Assembly: GCA_018398575.1 (NCBI GenBank)
Contig: JAGTXZ010000003.1
Location: 186,001-250,000 of the forward strand
Source: Ampelomyces quisqualis
Lineage: Eukaryota; Ascomycota; Dothideomycetes; Pleosporales; Phaeosphaeriaceae
Direction: 5' to 3'
DNA: 64,000 nt
Part shown: piece after piece, positions 23,377 through 35,000 of the stretch
How the letters are laid out: each line of letters starts with the position of its first letter
Numbering within the stretch: the stretch's first letter is position 1
Program-made: the position numbers and the translations under genes
The notes under the pieces: model-generated
The model's database searches: none
What the model saw: the letters and a program-made list of their open reading frames with translations, nothing else
What the model was told of the DNA's origin: nothing

Positions 23377-24670
23377 ATGCGCTTCTTATTCTTCACCTTC
23401 TCAGCGCTGGAGATGCATCTCTCGATTTATGCTGTTACCCACCTCTTCTGCTGGTCAGTCGGAGCTGAACCTACTGATCTTGCCGACTTTGGCCAAACCA
23501 TTCCTATCTTGGGCCAGGTGAGCAATCTACCATTCGCACCGATAATTTACGGGATCCATACCGCATCTTTCTATGATATAATTCGGCTACAATAAAATAT
23601 TGATGTCTTTGCATACTAAGGCCTTCGCAGATGGTCCGCACCGACCAAGATTTCAAGGACGGTCTGGCCCTCGACCTCTTCTCGCCGCAGAACCGAACCC
23701 TCGTAGTGAGCAAAAACACGTCCCCGCTACCCGGAAAATTCGTCAGCGGCAGTACGGGCGAGAATTTCGTCGCATTGTCCAACTACTCGTGGATTATCAC
23801 AGTCAATGACACAGCGCGAGACTTGATCGCAAAGGTCGAGCTACCATACGAACCTGAAGATGTTCAGAACAGAGGGTTCAATGTAGCAGATACTTATGTT
23901 GGCGTTCTGGCTAAGGATGGTCAGAGTTGGGAGGTGGATGAAACGAGGCGGAATGTTCATGTGTAAGACTCGGCTATCCTCTCTCACATTCACTTTTTAC
24001 AAGATTTGCGGCTAATCCACAGCGCATACATAGTTCAGAAAATAAGACTCGTATCATCAAAATGACATCTCTGCATGGCGAGTACATCCTACTCGGTCGC
24101 AACAGCATTGACACAGCAAACGTCTTTGTTCAATATGGCTTCGGCGCAACACGAACTGTGAACCTAACAGGAGGTAGTGGCACGCAAGAGGCAGAGTTCG
24201 TGGACGGACTCCGAATGTCTCTAGAATCAGACAAAGATATGCGAATCAACATCGATCTTAGCAACGGTGTTGATGGAAAAACGGTCCCCACCGGAATGCG
24301 GTCGCTGAGTATGCCCCTCAACATATAGCCAAATCCTGCAACTCTACTTTTCTCCTCTAATACTCACGCTCTAGATTCATACGCTTGGGCCATGAACACC
24401 AGCGCGTCAAACCAGCAGCTCAAACGTGGCACCATTCGTTTCCCTATTAATGCTAGCCTTGTCTCATCTTCTGGGAATGACACCGCTTCTATCGAAAACA
24501 ACCAGGTCATGGTTGCAAAGCGCGCTCTGGACGCCACATCTTTAACACCCTTCAATCTACTTTCTCAGAAATCGCACAAAGTGCAATGTCGCCCAGACTG
24601 CAGTGTCACTGTAAAGGATTTACAGCAACTGGACGGGCAATATATCGTTTTGACCGCGGAAAAAAAATAG
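23377..24670 (+). CDS. Predicted secreted protein of unknown function (350 aa)
   Basis: Four exons (23377-23517, 23631-23960, 24023-24308, 24375-24670) join in frame through GT-AG introns. Each has an in-frame stop shortly after its donor, so splicing is required. The first about 30 residues are strongly hydrophobic and end near SVGAEP, like a signal peptide. The mature part is rich in Asn, Ser and Thr with several N-glycosylation sequons (NRT, NYS, NDT, NLT, NTS, NAS). Only two cysteines are seen in the mature part (VQCRPDCS). No catalytic motif was recognised. It could be a wall or extracellular protein or an effector-like protein. I cannot assign a family. The start is the first ATG before the hydrophobic stretch. 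Confidence 0.75.
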
Positions 24671-25090
24671 AAAAAGAAGAGGAGATTTCTCTCAAGAATC
24701 TTTTTACGGATTCACCAGAATGGAGTGCAGGCACAAGTTGATGTGGAATAGAAGACGAGGCTGGGACAGTAGTAGTATCGTGTACGAGGGAGGGTACTGG
24801 GTTGTTTCCAGCTAACGTATCTATCTTTGCGTAGTATCTAAATACTTTACACCGCGCAAAATCACTAGTAACAAATGACTTGTTCGACAGAAAATCCAAT
24901 TTCGAGAGTTTCAAGTTCCTGCCATCAATTCCAGGTGAGCATAAATTCTCCTCAGAACATGTCAAGATCTTTTCCTTTCTTATCTATTACTCGGAGGATC
25001 CAAGAAGGGATTCGATAGGTCTAGGGCTTCTGGTGTCCGCTCCTAGTCACCGTCTTTGTTAGAGACTATGCACAGCAGCCAGGGAGCTAC
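24671..25090. other. Convergent 3' intergenic region
   Basis: Separates the secreted-protein gene (+) from the single-pass membrane protein gene (-). No supported gene. Confidence 0.4.
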
Positions 25091-25776
25091 TCAGCTTACC
25101 GACACCTGTCCATCACTTTTGGTCTTCTGTTTCCTCCTTCGCACAACAAGTATAAGTATGACTAGCAGCGCGACACCAGCTAGATAACGAGTAACACGTT
25201 ACACTTGACTTTGACATATAAATGGTAGACAAGACGGGGGGGTCACGTACCGACAGAGCCCAAAATTATAAGAGATATTTTAGCTGCCTGATTCAACTGT
25301 ATTCCCTGTCCTGGTATTTTAATACTACTGCCCGGCTGTGCAGCTCCTGCTAGTCCTGTTCCTATAGGCAGAGCTGAAGATGTCGCGAGCATAGTCTGCG
25401 GGACGGCAGAAAGGAAAATTGTCTTGGTAGATGGAGGCGACGTCTCTCTGTCTCCTGCCGTAGGGTTTGGCACACTTGCTATAGTGACGAATACTGTTCT
25501 TGTTGGACTACTGGATTTTGCTGCGCTTATGATTGTCGTCGATGCGCTCCGGGAGATCGTAGAGCGCCTCGTCTGTGAGGAAAGGCCGGTAAAAGATTCT
25601 GATCTGGGACTTGGTGTTCTGATCAAGGTTATGGTTGTCTCTGCTGCATGCTCAAATGGGTCCGGTGCGCGTTGCTGCAAAGCATTATTTTGATTGTCGT
25701 TGGCTTGTTGTGTAGGTTGTGCGGAGATGAGTCGGAGTGGTATTGGTCTCCGCGCGCGATTGATGCCCGGAGACAT
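25091..25776 (-). CDS. Small Ser/Thr-rich single-pass membrane protein (204 aa)
   Basis: Two exons on the minus strand: 25251-25776 and 25091-25179. The GTACGT donor and CTAG acceptor join to read GSVAGVALLVILILVVRRRK. Residues 1-160 are low-complexity, rich in Ser, Thr, Pro and Ala. Residues 167-188 form one hydrophobic helix followed by a basic stop-transfer (RRRKQKTK) and a 12-residue cytoplasmic tail. This is the architecture of fungal SKG6/Mid2-type surface proteins with O-mannosylated ectodomains. There is no obvious signal peptide at the chosen ATG, so a 5' exon may be missing or it inserts as a type III protein. Function is unknown. Confidence 0.7.
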
Positions 25777-26550
25777 TTTTGTGGAGGATATTTAACAGAC
25801 CACCTCTTGATAAAATATCTGGAAGCAGCAAGATACTACATCCGCGTTATGACGGGATAAGTGCTTCGTGTAGAGGAATTGTTGCTTTGATCGTGGATCT
25901 TGTCTGCAGAGTGCATGGCTAGGGACTCGAAACGGCTTCCGGGATTGAAGCATACTGTCTTACACCGCTATGTCAGTTTTAAATTCTAAAAACTCTATCT
26001 TGCCTCGGATTTCCCAATATCCGATCGACGTTGGATCAGGAAGAACCGGGTGCGTAACCATCTCCTCAAGCCACCAGCCACATGCCCCACCTCAGAACCT
26101 TAACTGTGGCTTGTAATGTTTCTAGCTAATTATAAGCAAGTTCTGTCAAGCCCTTGACAGGAACGCCATTGCTTGGCGTTGCTTGATGCTATTAGTCGAG
26201 ACGTTGACAGCGCCAAGAGTGTTTCAAGTTAGTTCTCCTTACAACGCGCACTCCCTACACTTGTGACTGGATCCGGTCTAATCGTAACAAATAACAATGA
26301 TGAAGCAAAGCTAAGCAATGCTAAGCTTTGGAACAAAGACCGTGCGAATGCTTGCGCTCACAGCGCTGTCGCGACTCGCCTCCGATAGCAAGTACGCACT
26401 TACTGGGCCTTTTGTCTAGCCCCTTGATTCGGGACATGAGTTCTGAACTCTCCTTGATAGCTTGTTGAGCTCCCTTTTGAAAGAAATATGACTTCTTGAA
26501 CTCTGTCTCCTTGCGGTCTGCCCCCGTGGGTTAAAATTTACCATCACAAT
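25777..26550. other. Divergent intergenic region upstream of the MFS transporter
   Basis: About 770 bp between divergent starts, without a supported gene. A few short direct words (TGCTAAG, TTGCTTG) occur near 26170-26330 but form no clear motif. Confidence 0.4.
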
Positions 26551-28454
26551 ATGGCTGCATTTCCACCAACAACCGGCAAAGCTCTCGATAAGCTAAAGCG
26601 TGCATCACGTCGCTTCACAACCCTTGAAGGATGGCATGAGATTGGGGAGGGTGTGTACGGCTCGGGGCAAAGAATTCGCATCTTGAGCTTCGCAAACCAG
26701 TTTGACCCCGAGCTGTACCTTGACAGAAGTCCATCTTTCGTTGCCCTTGGTGGATCAGAGACACGTAACAGTCACGCACATAGTATCGCACCTGAGGAAA
26801 AACAGAATACAACTGGAGCTAGAGCATCGATCGTGTCAGAGAAGCCATACCATATTTTTACGCAAAGGCAGAGGTGGTCAGTCGTGATTATGATTAGTGT
26901 AGCAGGACTCTTCTCTGGCTTGAGTTCGAATATCTATTTCCCCGCAGTAGACAATATTGCCAAAGTGGGTTAAAACTCTTCGTTTGACGAGAAATGCTAA
27001 TGCAGAGAAGGACCTTGGAGTTGGTGTTCAAGCGGTTGATTTAACAATCACATCATATCTCGTCATCCAAGGCATATCACCGCTTTTCTGGGGTGTGTTG
27101 TCTGATACTGTCGGCCGAAGACCTATCTACATCTATTCGTTTCTGGTGTACATTGCTGCGAACACTGCGCTTAGTTTTTCTCCAAATTTTGCTGTCCTCT
27201 TACTATTCAGAGGCCTTCAAGCAGCCGGATCCGCTTCAACAGTCAGCATTGGGAACGGAGTTATCCAGGACATAACTGCGCCTTCTGAGCGAGGCGGCTT
27301 CATCAGCTTTTACCAAGCGATCCGCAACTTCAGTATAGCAACAGGACCTGTTATCGGTGGCTTGCTCGCCAACTTCCTCGGCTTCAGGTCCATTTTCGTA
27401 CTCTTGCTCATTCTTTCCGGAATCACAATTCTTTCCATCATAGTCTTTCTCCCAGAGACATTGCGCAGCATAGCAGGAAATGGTTCGTTTCGCCTTACCG
27501 GCATCCACCAACCAGTCATACGCAGATTCCGAAAGGAACCAGGATATCTCAAGGATTGCGACCATTCAAATCGACGGACTCCAACCACACTAACAACCTT
27601 TGTTGAACCACTATATCTGCTCGGACAGAAAGAAATCATGTTGAATTTGCTCTTCGGAGGGGTCATTTATGCCATTTGGAGCATGGTGACGAGCTCCACA
27701 ACCACGCTTTTCAAAGACGCCTTCGGGCTGAATGAAGTGATGCTAGGACTAGCATTCATTCCCAACGGTAAGTAGCAGTGTCCGCATACTAGCTCTCCAA
27801 GCAGCGAAAGAACATCTCTCGCGTCACCGTCGACTCTCAAGAAAGCACTCTTGCTCATTCGGATTTGACCATACTGACCCCACTACAGGAGTAGGAACTA
27901 TTACTGGAAGCATCGTGGTTGGCAAATTGTTGAATAGCTCGTACGCGCAGGTCGAAGCGGCATATCGTGCAGAGCACAATGTGCCTTGCGAAGAAAAGCT
28001 ATGCAAGCATTCCGTGCCCATAGATTTTCCTATTGAAAAGGCGAGATTGAAGCACATTCCTTGGATCACGGCCGTGTTCATAGCCAGCACAATGGCGTAC
28101 GGTATCTCGATCGGGGATACCTCGCTGACGAAGCGACCGGGTTGGATTGCGGTCCCGTTGATTTTGCAATTCCTCATTGCTGCATCGAGTAATGCTGTTT
28201 TTGCAATTAGCCAAACGCTGGTATCGGATCTTTGTCCTGGGAAGGGTGCGAGTAGCACAGCAATCAATAATCTTGTGCGATGCTCAATGGGGGCAGTCGG
28301 GGTAGCTGTTGTCAACAGGATGATTATGGCTATGGGGTCTGCGCCGACTTTTGTAGGACTGGGACTTTTTACTATTGCGGCATGTCCTTTAAGTGCTGTG
28401 CAGTGGTATTGGGCTATGAGCTGGCGGGCAAAGAGATCGTTAGACGGGAAGTGA
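26551..28454 (+). CDS. MFS drug:H+ antiporter, DHA1 (Qdr-like) family (about 579 aa)
   Basis: Three exons: 26551-26964, about 27008-27777 and 27899-28454. The second intron (GTAAGT...TACAG) is clear. The first junction is ambiguous between AAA/GTGGGT with an acceptor at 27007 or 27010 and GTGG/GTTAAA with an acceptor at 27005. All give DNIAK...KDLGVG in frame. After a cytoplasmic N-terminus of about 110 residues, TM1 reads WSVVIMISVAGLFSGLSSNIYFP. The loop 2-3 MFS signature reads GVLSDTVGRRPIYI. The motif-C region includes QAIRNFSIATGPVIGG, and TM6 is followed by a central loop. The C-terminal half carries LAFIPNGVGTITGS and LCPGKGASSTAINN. The family exports drugs, polyamines or metabolites at the plasma membrane. 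The substrate cannot be told from sequence. Confidence 0.88.
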
Positions 28455-28662
28455 TGACGACGGGTAAATGGTTGTCTGCGGCCGAAAAGTTAATTACTTG
28501 CTAGCAATATTTCCACTGATAAACATATCAACCGCCAGCACAAATCTCACAGCATGGAGCACGGTACCGTCTGCTGGGGTTCGCAGGATGAATTGCTCAA
28601 TGGCACATGCCGTCTAAGATTATCTGATTATAACATCCCTCTATTTTTACACGATCCACTCT

Positions 28663-30756
28663 TCACACAACAGACTTCTTCCGTCCCGCCCTTTTCCTCC
28701 TCTTCTTCTCCTCTGCACTCGCCTCGAGCGCCTTTTCTCCATCACTTTTCCACCCACTCGCCTCGCCGTGTCCTTCGCCATCCACTAAGCCACTAATGGC
28801 CTTGGCCACGCCCAAACTGATACCCCTGTCTCCAAACCTTCCTGTCCCAATTTTCGACGCTGAGCTGCGCGTGCTGTCGAAGCTGGCTCTGCTAGGGCTG
28901 CGATTGGCGTTGTGTACGGGTGTCTTGGGTGTGGTTGGCCGCGATTGTTCGGTGCCGCCGACTTCGTCCGAGGACCACCAGCCTTCGGGGCGGGAGGTGG
29001 ATGTTTGGACGGTGAGTTGTGAGGCGTCTAGGGAGGGGGCAGGGGATTCGGCGGTGCTGGTCGGGGAGCGGAGGACGATCTTCGGGCGGGAGGTAGGGCT
29101 TTGTGAGGACTGGCGGCGGTGGTCGGTGGCATTTGGCGTGCTGGGTTTCGGTTGGGGGAGGCGCGAGGCTCGTGTAGGTTGTGGGACGAGGTGGGAGGCA
29201 GCGTCTGCTGGTGCGCCGTCGGTGAAGTGCGATCTTCTTGTGTTTTGCGACACCTTCCGGACGCGCAGGGCCGACGGGCTCGAGGAGCTTTCGTCGCCAC
29301 CCTCGTCGTAGTGCGGGTCGGATGCGCCGTCGGCGTCGGGCAAGAGGCCCCGATAGCCGGCGGGTGATCGCCATCGGTCGCGCTTCGGCTTGGTGCCGTC
29401 GGCCCCGGCGTGTTCCTCCAGGGCTCCAAAGACGTGTGGGAAGACCAGCTCGTGGACCGACTGGGCCCAGAGGAAGTCGAGGTGCTCGTAGTGCGGGATC
29501 TCCTTCGCGATGGTGTGGCGAGGGAGCTCCTTGAGCATCACGTTGATGTCGACCAGACTGTCGGCGCCGCCGTACACCAGCACAATGGGCGTCTTGATGT
29601 TCTTGGTCGGGAACTTGGCCACCTTGTAGTACTTGGAGCGGTTCGAGGTGATTGGGTTGGGGGCTTCGTCGTCGTACATCTGGAAGACGCCGTTGCGGAT
29701 GATCTGGAACCAGTGCACGACGCTCTTGGTGGAGGTGAACGAGTACAGATGGGGGTACGCGGCGAGCTTCTGGTCGGGGGCGATGTTGACGGCGGACCAG
29801 CCGAAGAGGAAGCGCAGCGAGGCGTCGATGAGGCGCACGAAGATGGGCGGGTAGAGGATCGACTGCCACATGGTGGCCGAGGGCAGGATCGACTTGCGGC
29901 CAAAGGCGAGGTACAGGATGTCGGGCGAGGCCTTGACGAACGAGTCGACGACGCCCGAGGCGACGCCGGCGGGCGCCATGGCGGGCGCGAGGGCAATGAA
30001 GACATCGACCTTGTCGTTGAGCGTGGGGTGGATGGACAGCGTGGCGAAGGCCTGGGCGGTGCCCTGGGAGAAGCCGACGTACGACAGCGACGGCTGGTGC
30101 GCCGTGGCGAGGATGTAGGCAATCGAGTCGGGGATGTCGTGGAAGGCGAACTGGTCCATGCTGAAGTTCCAGAAGCGGCTGGACGTGGGGGCCGTGTGGA
30201 CGCTCTTCTTGGAGTACTTGTTGCCGCGGTTGTTGCCCAGCCAGACGTCGTAGCCGCGCTCGACCAGCTCAAACGGCAGGCAGCGCTCGCGCTCGGTGAG
30301 GCAGACCCACACCTCGCTGTTCATCATGAGGCCGTGGTGAAGGTACACGACCTTCTTGGACACGCCGCCGCCGCCCGGGCCGCCGTTGACGCGCGTGGCC
30401 TCGTCGCCGGGCCGCCATGCCAGGCGGTGCAGGCCGAGCAGGTAGCCGTCGCCCGTCTGCACAATGTGCTCCTCGCAGTAGTAGCCGTAGAGTTCGCACA
30501 GCTCGGTGAAGTCGCTCGCGTTGGCAATGGCCGTCCACACGCCCTTGCTCTGCTGGCGCGAGCGTTTCGCGGACGGCGACGACAGCTGGTTCCAGATGCG
30601 GCGGGTGAGGCGGTAGCAGAGGCGGATGACGGGCGTGGGCAGTGCGAGGGTGATGACGGCGAGGAGCGACTCGAGGCCAATCAGCACGATAGAGAGCACG
30701 AGGGCGACGTATTCGCGGACGTGCAGGCGCGAGAGGAAGGGGATGTGGAGCGCCAT
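28663..30756 (-). CDS. Steryl-ester hydrolase/acid lipase-like alpha/beta hydrolase (697 aa)
   Basis: A single uninterrupted frame in markedly GC-rich sequence. Residues 12-50 contain a hydrophobic membrane anchor. The ab-hydro-lipase region begins near 79 (DFTELCELYGYYCEEHIVQT) and is followed by VVYLHHGLMMNSEVW and GNNRGNKYS. The nucleophile elbow GFSQG has Ser230, and candidate triad partners are Asp399 (VYGGADSLVD) and His425 (PHYEHLDF). This matches the yeast Yeh1/Yeh2/Tgl1 group, membrane-anchored hydrolases of steryl esters. Residues about 455-697 are a disordered, Ser/Pro/Arg-rich tail. It converges with the MFS gene and is divergent from COA5/PET191 by 356 bp. Confidence 0.92.
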   Translation of the reverse strand: MALHIPFLSRLHVREYVALVLSIVLIGLESLLAVITLALPTPVIRLCYRLTRRIWNQLSSPSAKRSRQQSKGVWTAIANASDFTELCELYGYYCEEHIVQTGDGYLLGLHRLAWRPGDEATRVNGGPGGGGVSKKVVYLHHGLMMNSEVWVCLTERERCLPFELVERGYDVWLGNNRGNKYSKKSVHTAPTSSRFWNFSMDQFAFHDIPDSIAYILATAHQPSLSYVGFSQGTAQAFATLSIHPTLNDKVDVFIALAPAMAPAGVASGVVDSFVKASPDILYLAFGRKSILPSATMWQSILYPPIFVRLIDASLRFLFGWSAVNIAPDQKLAAYPHLYSFTSTKSVVHWFQIIRNGVFQMYDDEAPNPITSNRSKYYKVAKFPTKNIKTPIVLVYGGADSLVDINVMLKELPRHTIAKEIPHYEHLDFLWAQSVHELVFPHVFGALEEHAGADGTKPKRDRWRSPAGYRGLLPDADGASDPHYDEGGDESSSSPSALRVRKVSQNTRRSHFTDGAPADAASHLVPQPTRASRLPQPKPSTPNATDHRRQSSQSPTSRPKIVLRSPTSTAESPAPSLDASQLTVQTSTSRPEGWWSSDEVGGTEQSRPTTPKTPVHNANRSPSRASFDSTRSSASKIGTGRFGDRGISLGVAKAISGLVDGEGHGEASGWKSDGEKALEASAEEKKRRKRAGRKKSVV

Positions 30757-30984
30757 GTCTTGTTACCATATGCGCATGTTGTTGGCAATCCATGGAGCGG
30801 TGGCATGAGGATCGTGAATCACGTGCCTGACATGTGATCGAGGATGGGTGGCATTAGTAAGGAGGTTCGGCAGCCCAAAGTAGTAAGACACGTATGAGAC
30901 TATCCCCTTCTCGGCCGGCTGCTTACAAAACGCCCCTCACAGCAATTTATAAGCAGACTCTTCTGCTGTCTGGTGCACGCACAT

Positions 30985-31072
30985 CACCTGATCACGACTC
31001 ACCCACTCCCACTCACTCACCCACTCACTCACCCACCCTTCCACCCACTCACCCACTTACCCATCCAATGCC
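30985..31072 (+). repeat. CACTCACC-type microsatellite in the COA5 promoter
   Basis: A run of degenerate (CACTCACC/CACCCACTCA) units fills about 31000-31072, 40-110 bases before the COA5 start. It is low-complexity, and C-rich tracts also recur inside the following intron. Confidence 0.8.
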
Positions 31073-31112
31073 CCTGCCCCGATAACCCCGCCGCGATAAC
31101 CCCGCCGTCACC

Positions 31113-31557
31113 ATGCCTCAATCATGCAAAGACATCCGTACGCACACTTCCCCCCCCCCCTCATCACGTGCCCGCCCGACTGACAAGCCAAGGCGCCGCG
31201 CTGGCCTTCTGCCTCCAGAACAGCGACTGCATCATGGTCGAGCGCAACAGCCCCGGCGACTGTCTGCGCCCGCCCCTCAAGTACACCCTGCCCACCCAGT
31301 GCCTGCAGCTGCAAAAAGGCTACGCCGAGTGCAAAAAAGGCATGATCGACATGCGCAAGCGCTTTCGGGGTAACCGGCCCATCACTGTGCAGGGACAGCT
31401 CGAGACGGGCGCATATGGACAGGGCAGGGCCATGCAGGACGAAAAGGCAGGTACCATCGAAGAGAAGGGATACATGCTGTACGCTGGACGCCCGACCAAG
31501 GACGTCAAGGAGACAAAGGGCGACGAAGACCCGGACAACAAGGGCTTGGGCCGCTGA
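31113..31557 (+). CDS. PET191: Cytochrome c oxidase assembly factor Pet191/COA5 (129 aa)
   Basis: Two exons: a 25-base first exon (31113-31137) and 31193-31557, joined through a C-rich intron (GTACGC...CCAAG) to read SCKDIRAALAFCLQ. The protein has the twin CX9C arrangement (C5/C15 and C45/C55) with extra cysteines at 21 and 32, and the family block KGMIDMRKRFRGN. Known role: intermembrane-space protein needed for cytochrome oxidase assembly. The basic and acidic tail after residue 70 is typical of filamentous fungi. Short first exons of this kind are often missed by gene finders. Confidence 0.93.
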
Positions 31558-32000
31558 AGACCGATCCCGAAAATGACTACGAAGACCCCGTGGATAGATC
31601 GAGAGGGGCATTGGGCTTGGATTTTAGCGGCATATATCGGCGCACACTGGAGGCACCTCCACTCTATACATGCGCACATGTTCCACATTACACGCACAAC
31701 TTTGGTCCTACGCATGCTACGGACATGAACAATCACGTGTCCTGGATACTCAGAGCGATCTTCGACTTTCCGCAGTGATGATGTGATAGAAGGGCGGTTA
31801 GTGGAGAGTGTCGATCGGAGTACGCCCTACGGAGCACTCCGCGCCGATTCCTCCCCCCACCATCACAGCTCGCCTGACAACTGGTGGACTCCCTTTGAAG
31901 GCAGTCACATCACGTCGTCCTGCTAGACACGCATTCAACAACTGATGTAAGATGCAGAGGCTTCCCTGAACTCGACACCCTTCACCCCATTGCCACCGCC
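31558..32000. other. Intergenic, no supported gene
   Basis: Between COA5 and the long pseudogene. Only short frames are seen on either strand (for example 31798-32043 minus). Confidence 0.4.
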
Positions 32001-35000
32001 ATGACTTCCCGCTTGCCCACGCGCCGAACACAGCGCGCCACACCTAGCCAGCCTCGCCACTACTACAAAGACCTCCTTGTCCGGACGTCGATAGAAGATG
32101 CCACTCGGCAAATACTCGATGCCATCGAGCGTGGCTCGGTGTCACCACATCACCTCTCGTCGTCGCGAAAGGCTTACAACAAAACTTCTCCGTCATCGTT
32201 AGAGCATGTTCCATCAAACATCTCAGCAAGGCCTTGAGCTCCACCGGATGGAAACACATGTGGGATGGTCTTGGCGGCACTCCAGGCTTGCTAGTCCTCT
32301 TCCGCAACCTTTCCGTCAACGAAGTACGACAGGCGTGCAAAGCTATCGGCCAGTGTGCTAGAGTGGACGAAGTGCTCAAAAAGAGGCAATGCATCACAGA
32401 TTTTTTCAAAAGCTTGCAACCTCACATCTTCGCAGATGCGCCGTACAAGACGAAGGATAGACGCCCACTGACCAGGTTCTACCGCTACCTTCTATCTAGC
32501 TGCTCGGAAGATTTCGTCGAGTGCATCGTGGCTGGCGACCTCAAAGGATTATGGGAGCCTATCAGAGAAGACTATCTCATGCGTTATCATCCGGACGTCG
32601 TGAGAAGGGAATAGCTTCGCGCCTTCGACCTGACAGCGAAACCATTGTCACTCTGGACAGACTCAGAGGACTCGTCGGCCAATATTCCATGACTGGCACA
32701 ACTCCTCGCCGTTCAATCTTCACTCCTCCCATGGACTTTGCTCTGCAGGCCTTGCGCAGAATCAGCATTGATAGAAGCTCGCAACTGGACGAAGACGTCT
32801 TCATTAACGACCTTGTGAGACCCTTGCTGGATCGTTGCATCAAGAAGAAGGTTCCCTGGCCAATTACAAAAGATGTTGTTGACCTTATCATGCGGTATCT
32901 CGACAAATATCCACACGTGGGTGTGCAAATCACCGTGATGCGAGGGGATATGCGGCACTTGATTGCCACGTGCTGGACACGGAAGCCTGAATTGTTCGCA
33001 GATTCGTTGCGATTGCTATGTTCTCATCCAGTTTTCGGCACGAAATCTTCAATTGAGCCATTCGAATGGGCCGAGTTCATGGGCGGAATTGCGGTTCGCC
33101 AGCGCCACGCCTTGTTTCGCTTCTGCTTCGAAGCTTCAACTGGCTTGGACTTCGATAATGATGAGCATCTGGGAAGAATGAAAGGGCAGCTTGATGACCG
33201 ACTTCTTGGGAATTTTACTGCACACGAGGCACTGGGTGTTTTCAAACGTCTGCGTGCGGCAAGAGTAGACGACAACCTCGTCATGGTCCGCGGTAGAGAC
33301 ACGATTCTCAACATCACTTTGAAATACAGACGACCTGCTCAAGATCCCGATATCACCTTTGTCCACCTTTTGAACCAGAATGGCGACTTCGATGAAGCAC
33401 GAGAAGTCGCAACGCAACGTATCGCGCATCGCAAGAAAGAAGCCGAGAAAGGCTCGGAGCCTCAACAGCGTACCTTTTACGTCTAAGTATGCGATATACT
33501 ATGCAGTTGCTAGCGGGGATCTTCAGATCCTTCACGAAATTTTCGACTGGACAAGGCGCTTCATTAGAGATCCGCTTGTATTCCGCGAAATCTATCCACA
33601 AAAGTTTCCACGCGAAGTGTATACAAGGTTGACCGGCATACCTGATAGCATCGACGGTCTCACTTTGGAGAATATTCAAGCTAGAGTCCAGGCTGCAAAT
33701 AATCTCATGCGAAGCATATTCGACACGGCATGTGCTGCCCGCCGCGAGCCGAGCTTCCAAGCAGGCGATTGGTGGGGCGTACTCAACATGTCCCGACACG
33801 TCGTGGGAAGAGGATCGAAATCTGTGCGAAGGTGAAGAAGGACCTTGAAGCTTCGGATAATGAAATATACACTGCGCTATGAGAGAGTACAATCGACATG
33901 CTTCTTGGAGTCGAGACCAGAGCGAATCAGCTAGAGAACCGACGATTGCGTGCCAATAGTATGATGGGCTGCACCTGGGAGTCGAGTGCTGATCTGAAGT
34001 CAACGGAACCATCGGTGTACAAGTTCCTCGATGAATTAGCCAAGGCTAAAAATAGTTTATGGCAGACACTGCGGCCAAAGTACCAGCCAGCGGTGCCTGG
34101 GTTGCCGATTCAGCATCTGATCGCCCTTTGGGTGCTTGATGAACCTCATCTGGAAAACGTGGCTCCCTACATTGCTTCGCGAGTCAGAGTGGTACTCTTT
34201 CCGATCCCAGAGGTTGTACAGCAACCCCTGCCGGATGACGTAGAATCAGCTGTAGCTATTGGAGGATTTGTAGATAGTTACGAGCATGCATTACGGCTGT
34301 ACGTTTCCAAGTCAGGCAGTAGAAAGTATCAGAAGCACCGCCTCAAGCAAGCCTGGAACTATGCGACTAGCTCCATAAACTGTGGTCGCATGGACAGCGA
34401 AGAAGCTGTCTCGATTCTGGAAAACCAGAGGCCCCTACAAGGAAGCCTTGGCGCCGCCTTCCAAACCCAACTTCAATGGAGTCTACTTGGCCGCAAATAC
34501 CTGACATCGACGATCCATGCCCAGTACAGCGCCACGAATGGAACCCATTCACGTCTGGCCGACCAGATCAGCCCTCCCGAACCCTCGAGATCTTAACATA
34601 CCTCGATATCTCCCTCGTCATCCACGACCGCAGAGCAAACACGGACAAAACATGGTCAGCACTGGACAACCTCTCGCCCCTCATCGTTCCTGGCAATCGC
34701 GCGGAAACACGCTCCATTTGGTCAATGACCGCAATATGGGTGAAGGTGATGTTCTCTCCGCACTCATGTACCTCGAAATGATGCACGGTGCATCCGAGGG
34801 AAGTCTAGTTTCCTTGCCTTTTCCGTCTGCTCAAGACGTGCGATATCCAGCTTTGTACCTCGACCCAGAATTCCACGGTGATCCGCTGAATCCATACTCC
34901 GCTGTTCGATCAATTCAAGGTCATATTGACAACTTCCCGCCTGTTTTACTTCATCTTGCGGCGAGAAACATGATGGCGAAACTAGCAGTCTCGGATCGTG

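Noticed and set aside
29410..30837. 475-codon open frame on the + strand
   Set aside because: It is an antisense shadow of the lipase gene in GC-rich sequence. Its composition is Val/Gly/Arg/Asp-rich without motifs, whereas the minus strand carries GFSQG and the rest of the hydrolase fold.
31000..31072. CACTCACC array considered as a CRISPR-like or telomeric repeat
   Set aside because: Units are short, degenerate and without spacers, and they do not match the TTAGGG telomere motif. It is a promoter microsatellite.
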